Below, piece by piece: positions 55,385 to 64,000 of a DNA stretch of 64,000 nt. The notes under the pieces are model-generated. The model ran no database searches, was not told the DNA's origin, and saw nothing but the letters and a program-made list of their open reading frames with translations. Made by a program: the position numbers and the translations under genes. This stretch comes from Piezodorus guildinii (taxonomy: Eukaryota > Arthropoda > Insecta > Hemiptera > Pentatomidae), in the NCBI GenBank assembly GCA_023052935.1, contig CM041295.1, forward strand, positions 167,640,366 through 167,704,365. The letters run 5' to 3'. The first letter of the stretch is position 1, and every line of letters begins with the position of its first letter.

Positions 55385-56925
55385 ACTACTTTTATTTCCA
55401 TTGTCAATTATACAACAGCGACAAGAAGTGAGAATGTCCGAGAAGTGGACATAGCCATGCAGAAGCAACACTTGGCTGGAATAAAAAATCGATTCCAGGA
55501 ACACTCAGAGCAATAGATTTCTTTACAGACTGGTTCCGAGGATCGTCCTACGAGACCAGTCCAGTCGAGCAAATAGTTCCATTTTCCTCGTCAATACGTT
55601 AAATGGTTGTGGAATGGTAAAGACGTCAAACTTTCATAATCTACATTTACAATACTCCACAAAAATATTATCCATTTAGACAAATTGCCCGATTCTAGCT
55701 GAGACAATCAGAGCGAATCGTGAAATCGGTTTAGCCATATAGAAAAGTAGAATTTTTCGAAGGAATCCGCTTCCATTGTTGGCTGGCTATAAATGAAAAG
55801 AACACTGACAATCGCCCGATGGCCCACACACAATAATGAGAGAGACGGGACCAAACTTAATCGTTTCCAACCTTTTCTACTTTTCCTGCCTCGGGGAAGA
55901 ACCATTGTGCTCGCCACTTCTCAACACCTCTTCCTTCTTTTTTTAAGTCGATAACCCGTTGCGCCGCTTTTTACTCTCAAAATCGAAAAAAAAAAAACTC
56001 CTTACACACTGTTAACCTTGATAATTACATGTTTATATACCTTAATATCATGATTAATTGTTATCCTTGTTTATTATTTTAATTATTAGCCTTGATTATC
56101 CCATGAATTTTGGTATTTGAAGGAGTAAGGCCAGCAGGCTATTCAAGCTAGAACGTGGTTCGTTTTTTATAGGCCCACCTAAAATGCGATCGAACCGGCA
56201 TTCTGCCATATCGGCTTTTAACTTGATCTCAATCAACAAGATCAACCGACATAGCTAGAAATCTGAAAAGAATTACATTCAAATCAAAATATTTTATTAT
56301 TAAATGTTTTTTTTTTGTTTTTGTTTTTTTATAATTTTACATAATAGGAGAAAATTACTATTACATTTATTTATTTTTGATGAGAAGACAATCCTAACAT
56401 ACACTCGTGGTCAAAGAAATTGAATTAACCAATAAACAAAATGTTTCCAAATAACATACTGCAAGTTTTTAAAAATGCTGATTACACAAAAAAATGTATT
56501 ATACCTACATCGAAAATTAAAGAAAGGCACATAAAAACCAATGAAAAGAACATAGAATTTTAAGTTATCTCGTAAAATGAATTATAATAATATTTTCAAA
56601 ACTATGGCCACTGTTGATTTGTGTCACTGCTGTTTTTCCACTGCATGTAATCTCACAATGTGGATTATTTCTGAAAAATGTTCAAAATTCGACATAATTA
56701 AAACGTCTATTCTGGTAGTAGTTAGAAATACTGACAAAGAACTAAGAACAAAGAACAAACACTTTTTTTTTTAATTTATTTCATTAAGCGTACGATATAG
56801 ATAAGTAGACAAACACAAAAATATTCGATTATATCAAATTGATGGCCACAAACAATTAAAGCAATTCATATGACTACAATGGATACAGCCATCATCTTCC
56901 GTGGGTAATGTAGGGCGTCCTGCTA
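55385..56925. other. Unassigned sequence
   Basis: No transposon similarity found. Frames at 55313-55504 and 55708-55917 (minus) have no family resemblance; 55.4-55.9 kb is less AT-rich than average. Confidence 0.4.
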
Positions 56926-56928
56926 GGG

Positions 56929-57186
56929 ATGGCCCTGCAACAACTAAATACAGAACATCAGATAATGGTAGTAGATGAACATCCCCCAATCCCAAGTGAA
57001 ATTGCATATGCTTTAGATTTAATATCTAAGAATGATCATTCGAAATATGTGAAATCTGGATTTGAACACTTTATGATATTTGGATATAAAACAAAATGCG
57101 AGCACTTAACACCTAAATATATTCTCAAGCAGATGAAATCAGGGGAGTATTTCTCCAGCCCTGTGTTCCAAGAAGACCAAGTATAA
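56929..57186 (+). CDS. Candidate coding exon, unidentified protein
   Basis: An 85-codon frame with ATG after an in-frame stop: VVDEHPPIPSEIAYALDLIS, then KYVKSGFEHFMIFGYKTKCE and YILKQMKSGEYFSSPV. Amino-acid composition looks like a real soluble protein rather than repeat noise, and it resembles no transposon protein. It ends CAA|GTATAA, a possible splice donor, two codons before the stop. Upstream AGs (for example AAATACAG) could be acceptors. Function unknown. Confidence 0.35.
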   Translation: MALQQLNTEHQIMVVDEHPPIPSEIAYALDLISKNDHSKYVKSGFEHFMIFGYKTKCEHLTPKYILKQMKSGEYFSSPVFQEDQV

Positions 57187-57599
57187 ACTCTAAACTCATT
57201 CAGAGTAAATATTAAGTCCTAGCTTTCTAGAGATTAAATACTTTTAAAAAGTAATAAACAAAAATTAAAATGTCTTCATTACAAATATGGTTTCAAAGAG
57301 AATGACACCGTTTCTCACATAAGATCCAAGTTAGGATGTGTTTTCCATCTCTCTTTAAAATAATAACGACTGCTATTATAAGGAAAGAGCAGAATCGTCA
57401 TTTTCCGTGTATATAAAATTAAAATATATGATTTTATCTCTGATATGATTGAAGAATACTGTGATTTTAATAAACTAATAAAATGTCTGAATCAAAGTAT
57501 CTATTAAATTGTCTCATTTTTTTTTTTATTCAACTACTCTAGTTTGGATAACTGCTCCTAACTATCAAGGAATATTTTTGAGGTAATCTATTACATTAT

Positions 57600-57827
57600 T
57601 TGAGTTTAAAGTCGAAAAGCATTTTGGACGAAATGGCTAAAGATGTACTGTCGAGACGTACGGACTCTGGATTCCAAAATTTTTATCCGAATTATATAAA
57701 AAAAATATGGGCACTTCACGACCAAAATGTATTTAACAGCGTACCTGGAACTATAAACCATAAAACTATCATAGGTATTGACTTTTATGAGTATTCCTTC
57801 TGTCTTCAGTACCAAGAGGATAAGTAA
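57600..57827 (+). CDS. Candidate coding exon, unidentified protein
   Basis: An ATG-less frame reading SILDEMAKDVLSRRTDSGFQ, FYPNYIKKIWALHDQNVFNS and GIDFYEYSFCLQYQEDK. The frame lacks a proper start, begins near acceptor-like TTTGAG or TTTAAAG, and its stop overlaps a donor-like GTAAAG (57825 region), so it fits an internal exon. It could continue the gene of 56929-57186 on the same strand. Product not recognised; no transposon match. Confidence 0.35.
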   Translation: MSLKSKSILDEMAKDVLSRRTDSGFQNFYPNYIKKIWALHDQNVFNSVPGTINHKTIIGIDFYEYSFCLQYQEDK

Positions 57828-57982
57828 AGACTCAAGTGATTCTCTGTAAATATGATGTCATTGCCTTATGAAAAGATGGCAAACATTAAAAAAAGACATA
57901 ATCTCGAAGACATAACGTGAAATGAAAATAAATGAAGGATGATACTCTTTTCATCATTTACCTTAAACACTTTATAGGCCTA

Positions 57983-58224
57983 AAAGTCGGGTGAGGGTTG
58001 GCCCAAAGGCAGGTCGTTGCTTTAATTCCAGCATTAAAGATACTGTATTATTTTCATATGTTTCGATGCTGGAGTGGGATATAATACAAAAAAAAAATTA
58101 TTATATCTGTTCCTCTTTAAACACACGTACGAATAAACGTAAGAAAATCATTCAAAGATGGAATAATGAACTGAACTTGAAAAGTTCTCGGGTTGTGCTG
58201 AATTTACCCAGGACATCTCTGTGA
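57983..58224 (+). CDS. Weak candidate coding exon
   Basis: A frame after a CACTTTATAG acceptor-like site reads VGPKAGRCFNSSIKDTVLFS, YVSMLEWDIIQ and a Lys/Asn-rich end. It is less convincing than the two frames upstream because the second half is low-complexity. Listed because it is on the same strand and at exon-like spacing. Confidence 0.2.
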
Positions 58225-58489
58225 CGAAGGTAGGTGACCTGTAAGCAGAAGAATTGAGGCTCCTAATTGCTTCCGAGAGCTAAAAGTTGCTGTTGGTGAT
58301 GATGGTTAGGGATGGAAGGAAATCACGCAACATGTTACATCAACCTAGAATAATAACAAGTGCCTGTGCCTAGGAGGCTTGAGGCATTTTGAGCTTTTTT
58401 TTTTTCCTTCATAGAATATATAGACATCTATATAAAATAGCTTTCGTAATTTCAATGCCAACAAACATAAATCGTAATAAATTATAGAA

Positions 58490-58518
58490 CTAGCGACTCG
58501 CCCCTCCTTCGCAGTCAT
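58490..58518 (-). mobile_element. Helitron-type 3' terminus, minus strand
   Basis: On the minus strand ATGACTGCGAAGGAGGGG then CGAGTCG and CTAG|T. The CTAG terminus after a GACT/AGTC inverted repeat is the usual Helitron 3' form, and the GCGAAG..GGGGCG..TCGCTAGT wording is common in insect Helitrons as I recall them. The rest of the element to the right is not recognisable. Confidence 0.45.
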
Positions 58519-58949
58519 GGGAGTCTGTGGAGTCATTTATGTTATAAAAAAGCTCAGTTTGACCAATTCAGATATTATCAGTAAATTTTTATCGTAATGA
58601 AAAGCTATCTTAGCAAGAACATATTATTTGGTTTCATAACGTAAAAAACAAAAACAAAAAAAAAAAAAAACGTCGTTCAGTTTACTTGTATGTTATGTTA
58701 AAACGGTTCTTATTTTATTTGATTTATTACAATTTTTTATTTCAAAAGAATTTTTTCTAATTACATTTTAAAATTTTTATTTAGTTTCTACGGAAGTCCT
58801 ATTTAGTTTACAATGGAACATGTATTTTCATGAAAAGATCTAAAAGTAGAAATGATTATCAATAATGTACGTATATGAATTATGTACGATGTAGTAGTAC
58901 TATTTTATTTATTTTTTTAATCTTTAGTACTGTATGGAAGAATATAACC

Positions 58950-59340
58950 TGTAAGATACTGTACGGAGGCACTGAATATCCATAACCTCCCTTGTTACAA
59001 CATTACAAATAACACAGTTTCATGTGTTTATGTGCTTACAACAACTTCTATTAACTTGTATGACTTAGTTTATTAGACATTAATTTTGCTTAACTTTTGT
59101 GCTTTCCAACAGTATATTATACGTATACTGTCATGATTGAGGAATACTTTTTTGATGACTTGTTTGCAGATAATTTAATTTTTTCTTCCAATGAAAAACT
59201 TAATTGGAAAGTATTTTATTATAAACATTTAGGAAAGAATGTCCTAAGTAACAGTGAAAAAAGTATCAAAATCCGTCTCGTGGTTTAGAAGGAATCTGCA
59301 GAAATCATGGATCGCGTTATTATTATCACTATATATATAG
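58950..59340 (+). repeat. Dispersed repeat H, copy 2
   Basis: Collinear with 26040-26425 (ATAACCTCCC, ATGTGTTTATGTGCTTACAA, TGATGACTTG, ATCAAAATCCGTCTCGTGGT) and also ends in a TA-rich tail. Confidence 0.5.
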
Positions 59341-59558
59341 GTACCCTTAGAATTTTACACGAACAGTAACATAAGGTCTGAGAATAAGTTCAATTTTACA
59401 AAATATGCCAATATTTAGTAGTTCATTTATTACATATTTCCAATAAAAAGCTTATAGAGTTTTTAATTATTTTAAGTTGTTTGAAGCTTGATGTATAATA
59501 TTAATGATGGGACTTTTTTTTTTTAAGGATATAGTGTTTTTGACCAATATTTTAAAAT

Positions 59559-59559
<1 letters not shown>

Positions 59560-59620
<61 letters not shown>
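59560..59620. repeat. (AT)n microsatellite
   Basis: About 30 AT units. Confidence 0.95.
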
Positions 59621-59625
<5 letters not shown>

Positions 59626-60014
59626 TTTATTTATTTTACGCATTGCTTTTCTGTAAGAGGATTCTATTCACTATTTGAAACATCTATGTAAAACGAGAAA
59701 TATATAGGACAACAAATATTATCGGGACTCAATATACCCTGCATAACCTTCAGACTGTTATACCACATTCCTAAATTAGTCAAAGATATTATTTCTCATG
59801 TTAAATTATCTATACTACTATATAAAGCTGTAGAGTTTGTTTGCTTGAACGCGCTAATCTCAGAAACTACTGGTTCAGATTGAAAAATTCTTTATGTGTT
59901 GAATAGTCCATTTATCGATGAAGGCTATAGGCTACCTAACAGTACGCTGCGACCAATAGGAGAATCAGTGCAAAATCTGGGGAAAATCGCAACATCGCAT
60001 CCCAACGATTCCAA

Positions 60015-60152
60015 ATGATTTACCTTTTAATTTTAAAATAATTCAATTTCCCGTTAAGTTATCTTTTGCCGTAACAACTAATAAATCACATGGGCAAACA
60101 TTTAAATTTAGGAATCAATTTACGTCTAGATCGGGTTGCGGAGAAAATCAGT
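60015..60152 (+). pseudogene. Helitron helicase C-terminal remnant
   Basis: The frame IPNDLPFNFKIIQFPVKLSF continues to AVTTNKSHGQTFKF, matching the Pif1-like FPxxLxFAMTINKSQGQ motif (Met, Ile and Gln are changed). The downstream SHGQLYVACSR motif is lost. Confidence 0.6.
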
Positions 60153-60162
60153 ATGTTCTTCT

Positions 60163-60657
60163 AATAATAATAATAATAGGCTTAGCGAACCCGAAGGTTC
60201 GATGCCGATACCGCCAAATTCCGCCTACACAGACTCGTCCAATGCTCACCATTCAAGCACAAGCTCCCGAGATCAGCCTTAACGCAATCCTCCCATCTCC
60301 GCTTCGGCCTACCTTTCGGACGCCTACCAGTCGGATCAGCAAATACCAACTTTCTCGGAATCCGTTCGTCATTGAGCCCAACAACTTTACTCGCCCATTT
60401 GAGTCTCCGCGATGCAATCAGCTCAATTATATTCACAGGATGCAAGTTCCGCAATTCCGCGTTATGCAACCTTCTAAACTCCCCAGTGGCCTCATCTCTC
60501 TTTGGACCAAATATTTTACGCAATACTTTATTTTCGAAAACCTTAAGCCGCTGTTCATCCTTTAAAGTAAGCGGCCACGTTTCACATCCGTAAAGAACCG
60601 TTGGAAGAATAATAGTTTTATAAATTCTAATCTTTAAGTTTTTAGATAAAGATTAGA
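60163..60657 (-). pseudogene. RTE-like LINE family 1, second copy, with 10-bp target duplication
   Basis: ATGTTCTTCT at 60153-60162 is repeated at 60658-60667. The minus strand reads YKTIILPTVLYGCETWPLTL, FENKVLRKIFGPKRDEATGE, ELRNLHPVNIIELIASRRLK, GRRPKGRPKRRWEDCVKADL and the terminus AVSASNLRVR, with a (TTA)n tail. Severely 5'-truncated; the remaining 160 codons are almost clean, so it is younger than the 45 kb copy. A short palindrome sits at the 5' junction. Confidence 0.85.
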
Positions 60658-60667
60658 ATGTTCTTCT

Positions 60668-60712
60668 GCCACAAGAAAAAAAATGTTCTTCTGCCACAAG
60701 AAAAAAAAAAAA
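60668..60712. repeat. Direct repeat of GTTCTTCTGCCACAAG with A-runs
   Basis: The 16-base phrase GTTCTTCTGCCACAAG followed by a run of A occurs twice in tandem (60660 and 60684), at the right flank of the LINE insertion. Confidence 0.8.
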
Positions 60713-60772
60713 AATTATCATTTACGCAGAAGTACTTTAAAATATTGAGTTCTCCGAAAAGTTCGTAGAGAT

Positions 60773-61791
60773 TTGTTTTTGTTTTTTAAATATATTTTCA
60801 TTGAAATTTACAAATGTAAAAAAAAAAAAAAAAATACCTCAAGTAAATATGCTTAAATGATATAACACATTGAATAAACATGAAACAGCCCATTGGCAGC
60901 ACTCTTTGGTAGTGAGTCTAAACAAGAAGGTCATCTTCTAGTCAGACACCATGGAGGATTATCAGGAATTGAAGCAATGATTAAAACTAATGGATTAGAG
61001 TGGAAGTGGAGTTTTTCATGGAAGGTGTGATACCTGGTACGGGCCAAATCAGCAACATATGGAACATTAAGGTCATTGTGGATGATTTTATTCGTGACAA
61101 AGTAAGGAGCGTTAAGGATTTTGCGAAGGATTTTGGATTGTAAGGATTGGATACGGGAAGAGTTTGATGGTTTCGTAGAGCCCCCAAGCTCAACTCCGTA
61201 GGTCCAGATAGGCCTTATGATGGTCATGCGCAAATGAGTCTTTTGTAGTTAAGTGAAAGGTTAGAGCGTCTGTCGAGTAAGTGTTTGAGAAACCGAAATC
61301 GTCGTGCAGCTTCTTGTCTTTTCAGTCTTGTATGCGGATTTCATGTAAGTCGTTTGTCGAATCTGTTCAACCGGGACAAGCGGAATATTATTAAAGGACG
61401 CTGTAGGGCAGAATGTCATAGGTTTTCGACGAAGGGTAAAGGTAATTTGTTGGGATTTATTGGAATTGATTTTAGTTCTCCAATTCTGACACCATACCTC
61501 AAGATCTCTGATGTGGGATTGGAGAGTTTGAGAGGCAATTGTAGGATCGTTGTTAACCGATAACACGCATATGTAGAAAGGAATGTGTTAGGATGGGTTG
61601 GGATATCAGCTGTAAAGACTGTGTAAAGAATGGTTCCTAGGATACTGCCTTGATTAACACCAGCAGACTTGGTGAAAAGAGATGAATAGGAGCTATTGTG
61701 GTTTATTTTGAAGGATCTGTCAGAGAGGTAGGACTGGATGATTAGGAAGTATGTAGAGGAAGGAATTTGTACAACAGTCCTGGGTGCCAGA
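60773..61791 (-). mobile_element. Jockey LINE 3' fragment inserted in the mariner end, 10-bp duplication
   Basis: TCGTAGAGAT, part of the mariner terminal repeat, is at 60763-60772 and again at 61792-61801. Minus-strand ORF2 pieces: CQNWRTKINSNKSQQITFTL, TIIRPIWTYGVELGGSTKPS, ILRKILNAPYFVTNKIIHND and a degenerate C-terminus. It ends in the Jockey 3' UTR and an A-rich tail. Confidence 0.85.
60931..61790 (-). pseudogene. Jockey ORF2 C-terminal half
   Basis: From RT motif B on (near 61650), with frameshifts near 61250 and 61570 and a short deletion that removes the YADD segment around 61565. The Jockey C-terminal LRRLKRKWP is eroded. Non-functional. Confidence 0.75.
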
Positions 61792-61959
61792 TCGTAGAGA
61801 TCTTTAAAATAAAATTTACCTTTTATTTTGTCTACTATAAATGAATCACGAAGCTAATATTTATTTATATTGCTTTTACCCTCATGGAATTAACTATGTT
61901 TACACACTGAATTTGTCTTTATTAAGGCTCAGTATTGTAGTTTATTGCAAAACAACATG

Positions 61960-63130
61960 AGTAACGGTTCGGTTCATTTTCGGCATATTATGCTGTTCAT
62001 TTTTAAAAAAGGTAAAAAAGCATCCCAAACTGCAAGAAGGATTCGTGTCGTGTATGGATTCAATTGCTGATACATGTAGCACGGTTTAGAATTGGTTTGC
62101 GGGGTTTGGATCATGAGATTTCAATTTGGAAGACCAACCCGGGCTGGCCGAAGTTCATCTTTTGACATCGAGAATATTATGACGGTCATCACAAACAATC
62201 CACGAATTACTGTCCGTGAGATAGCTGTGGAGTTAAGAGCCTGCTAATCGACCGTTTTTGATCAACTAAAGAAGGCCGGGTACGTCTGTCGTAACGACGT
62301 TTGGGTTCTCCATGAGCTCAGTAAAAGGAATCTTATTGAAAGGATTTCCTGTTGTGATTTGCTGCTGAAAAAAAAAATGTAGAGGATCAATTTTTGAAAC
62401 GAGTTGTTACTGGTGACGAAAAATGGATTCTCAACATTAACACCAGCCAAAAAAAAATCTTGGGGTTGCCTGGAACGACGCCGCTCGCAACACTTGCGTC
62501 CGAGAATGGTGATGCTCAGTATTTGGTGGGGCTAGGGTTTTTGAACAAATTGAGGGCCGGGGTAGCTGAGTAGGTTAGCGCGCGTTGCATTCAGAGAACC
62601 AAAAACTTGGAATAAAATAATCGTTGTGGGGGGCTTTTATCTCAGCATGTATCCCCCGCCCTCGACCCTGAGAAACCCCCGTATAGCCTTCCAAGACGAG
62701 GTAGAGGTAAAAAAAAAAAAAAATCTCTTTTCACAAAACCAAACTATAAATACGGACTTATACTGCGCCCAGTTAGATCGATTGATGGCAGCAATTAAAG
62801 AGAAACGGCCAGAATTGGCGAATCGAAAAGGAGTGCTTTTCCACCATGACAACGCTAGGCCTCATGTGTCTTTAAGAACACGGCAGAATTTATTAAGTTT
62901 CAGATTGGAGGTTTTACCCTCCGTACTCTTCTGACACTGCTCCTTAGGATTTCCATCTTTTCCGTTCCCTCGAAAATTTTCTACAAGGGAAATCCTACTC
63001 TTCAGAAGATGACGTCAAAACGGACCTTTTATTGTTCTTCAGGAGTAAGGACAGTGAGTTTTGAAAAAAGGGATAAATGACCTTTTAATGGACCTTTCAA
63101 GGGTTATAGCTAACGGTGGTAACTATTTTG
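61960..63130 (+). pseudogene. Mariner transposase (DD34D family), heavily broken
   Basis: Blocks in order: IFKKGKKASQTARRIRVVYG (N-terminal helix-turn-helix), RITVREIAVELRA, VFDQLKKAGYVCRNDVWVLH, VVTGDEKWILNIN (first catalytic Asp, near 62415), then after the SINE NTDLYCAQLDRLMAAIKEKR, HHDNARPHVSLRTRQNL (second Asp, near 62848), DFHLFRSLENFLQGK (third Asp) and INDLLMDLSRVIANGGNYFVD at the C-terminus. At least five stops or shifts lie between, plus the SINE. About 345 residues originally. Confidence 0.8.
62555..62723 (+). mobile_element. tRNA-derived SINE-like insertion within the mariner
   Basis: It begins GGCCGGGGTAGCTGAGTAGG, continues GTTAGCGCGCGTTGCATTCA and ends in a run of about 15 A. 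TAGCTGAGTAG (62563-62573) fits the A box exactly. No B box is clear. It separates WWDW-region from NQTINTDLYC in the transposase, which are adjacent in intact mariners. It does not match SINE-A, B or C. Confidence 0.6.
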
Positions 63131-63212
63131 TAGATTAAATAAATACATTTTAAGCTGTTCATCAATTTTAATTTTTGTCCAAATATCTCTACGAACTTTC
63201 CGGACAACCTTA

Positions 63213-63502
63213 TATATTCTTTTAAAAACGTCTTAATAACGATCATAACAACATAAATTGAAACAGACGAAGTCTGCATGCTGAAGTGTATCATGTTATT
63301 TTATTTGCTAAATAAGTTTCATATATTTTTCGAATTAACCGAATACTGTAGTGTGTGTGCCATGCGTGTGTAACGACCTAATCGTGCTCAGTGTCAGTCT
63401 TTGTTAGCTATAGGAAGTGATAGAGCTTAATTTGTTTTTCCCACTGAAAATTTACTATATCTGGTATTTTTGTTAACCTCTGCTAAGATATTGTTCCGAG
63501 AA
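63213..63502. other. Flank and probable LINE 5' UTR
   Basis: No frame. The stretch 63340-63502 just before the ORF1 start may be the 5' UTR of the LINE that begins here. Confidence 0.35.
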
Positions 63503-64000
63503 ATGCCGCCTAAAACTAGAAGTACTAGCGATAATGAACAAGCCCCTAGTGATTCCAATAAAAATATGGCTGCTTCATCACGTGAACAGAATAATTCAAT
63601 CCAGGCTATACTGCGTGAAGAATTAGAAAAAATGCTTTTATCACAAGAATTCATTACATCATTAACAACTAAAGTGATGTCTGTTATCAGAAGCGAAATT
63701 AATAACCTCATAAAAACTGAGCTTGAAAAGAAAACTAAATCTCTAAGTGATGAATTAGAAAAATTAAGAGAGGAAACTGATCAACAAAATCAAAACATGA
63801 GGGGTGGCTCATTAGTGGTACACAATAACAGTTATACTGTAGTCTTGAATCAGGAGAATATTGTCAAGATAACTTCAGAAAAAATGGGACTGGACTTGAC
63901 CACTCAAGAGTTTGAACTACGGGCTATTGGTCAAGCTAAAGGAAATAAAAAGTCAGTATTACTTGAATTTAAAAACAGGGAACTAAGAAATAAAGTATAT
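63503..64000 (+). CDS. LINE ORF1 protein (coiled-coil plus RRM-like region), cut by window end
   Basis: The ATG at 63503 opens 166 codons without a stop to the window end. It starts MPPKTRSTSDNEQAPSDSNK, has a long charged amphipathic stretch (EELEKMLLSQEFITSLTTKV, then KTELEKKTKSLSDELEKLRE) that predicts a coiled coil at about residues 35-100, then SLVVHNNSY, EKMGLDLTTQEFELRAIGQA and KSVLLEFKNRELRNKVY. The VVHGI..LG.....D...R.G..RPVLVEF..R..R.KV pattern is that of ORF1 RNA-binding proteins of CR1/L1-type LINEs. It is the only undamaged frame in the window and so may belong to a young element; the ORF2 would lie beyond the window. Confidence 0.7.
   Translation, partial: MPPKTRSTSDNEQAPSDSNKNMAASSREQNNSIQAILREELEKMLLSQEFITSLTTKVMSVIRSEINNLIKTELEKKTKSLSDELEKLREETDQQNQNMRGGSLVVHNNSYTVVLNQENIVKITSEKMGLDLTTQEFELRAIGQAKGNKKSVLLEFKNRELRNKVY

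Larger units (their letters stand above)
59809..60740 (+). mobile_element. Helitron, 5' terminus plus 3' part of helicase, internally deleted
   Basis: The 5' end A|TCTATACTACTATATAAAG with AACGCGCTAATCTCAG and ATTTATCGATGAAGGCTATA is a classic arthropod Helitron 5' region. From about 60020 the sequence reads QFPVKLSFAVTTNKSHGQTF, the last helicase motifs of the Rep-helicase protein, then GINLRLDRV in another frame. The catalytic Rep domain and most of the helicase are gone. The region is split by a LINE (60163-60657), and its 3' end is not found. Confidence 0.7.
60745..63210 (+). mobile_element. Mariner transposon with intact TA target sites, carrying two nested insertions
   Basis: Ends TTGAGTTCTCCGAAAAGTTC (left) and AACTTTCCGGACAACCT (right) form ~26-28-bp imperfect inverted repeats sharing AGTTCGTAGAGAT, flanked by TA at 60743-60744 and 63211-63212. 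Inside lie a Jockey fragment (60773-61791) and a SINE (62555-62723). Without them the element is about 1.28 kb, the normal mariner size. Confidence 0.85.

Noticed and set aside
60242..60565. 107-codon plus-strand frame
   Set aside because: Antisense of the RTE-like LINE C-terminus, which has the expected motifs on the minus strand.
62637..62852. 71-codon minus-strand frame
   Set aside because: Antisense of mariner transposase and SINE sequence.

Overview
The window looks like intergenic or deep-intronic chromosomal DNA of an AT-rich animal genome, most likely an insect. The repeat content points that way: Jockey-clade and RTE/CR1-type non-LTR retrotransposons, mariner transposons, a BEL/Pao LTR element, Helitron ends and tRNA-derived SINEs. 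A hemipteran would fit but cannot be proved from the sequence. There is no bacterial-style operon, no CRISPR array, and no intact protein gene other than one transposon ORF that runs off the right edge. Almost every long reading frame is a decayed transposon gene.

Layout. 1-9.3 kb: a ~620-bp inverted-repeat MITE, a SINE-A copy, an internally deleted mariner and several LINE tails. 9.3-13.9 kb: a 5'-complete but 3'-truncated Jockey element between two copies of a dispersed repeat, one of which is split by a hAT-like insertion with an 8-bp target duplication. 13.9-22.2 kb: family E repeats, three Jockey copies, a Jockey stub and a textbook SINE-A copy. 22.3-25 kb: SINE-C in both orientations and a poly(A)-tailed SINE-B split by a long-TIR MITE. 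26-28.3 kb: two LINE fragments in opposite orientation. 30.3-31.7 kb: a long-TIR element whose right side contains a ~178-bp tandem array. 34.6-36.3 kb: a second Jockey family. 36.35-45 kb: two nearly identical BEL/Pao LTRs around a gag-protease pseudogene and old Helitron-type sequence. 45-53.2 kb: a family E copy split by Jockey, a tiny MITE and an RTE-like LINE, then inverted E copies. 53.2-55.4 kb: mariner and a Jockey deletion derivative that keeps both ends. 56.9-58.2 kb: possible exons of an unidentified host gene. 59.8-63.2 kb: a stack of Helitron, RTE-like LINE, mariner, Jockey and SINE. 63.5-64 kb: the start of a LINE ORF1.

The elements relate mainly by insertion into one another. 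Target-site duplications read directly from the sequence (8-14 bp) order several insertions. The SINE families presumably relied on LINE machinery of the kind seen here, but no partner LINE can be assigned. Host coding content is limited to weak exon candidates: one 74-bp minus-strand segment with very good splice signals near 16.2 kb, and three plus-strand reading frames at 56.9-58.2 kb.
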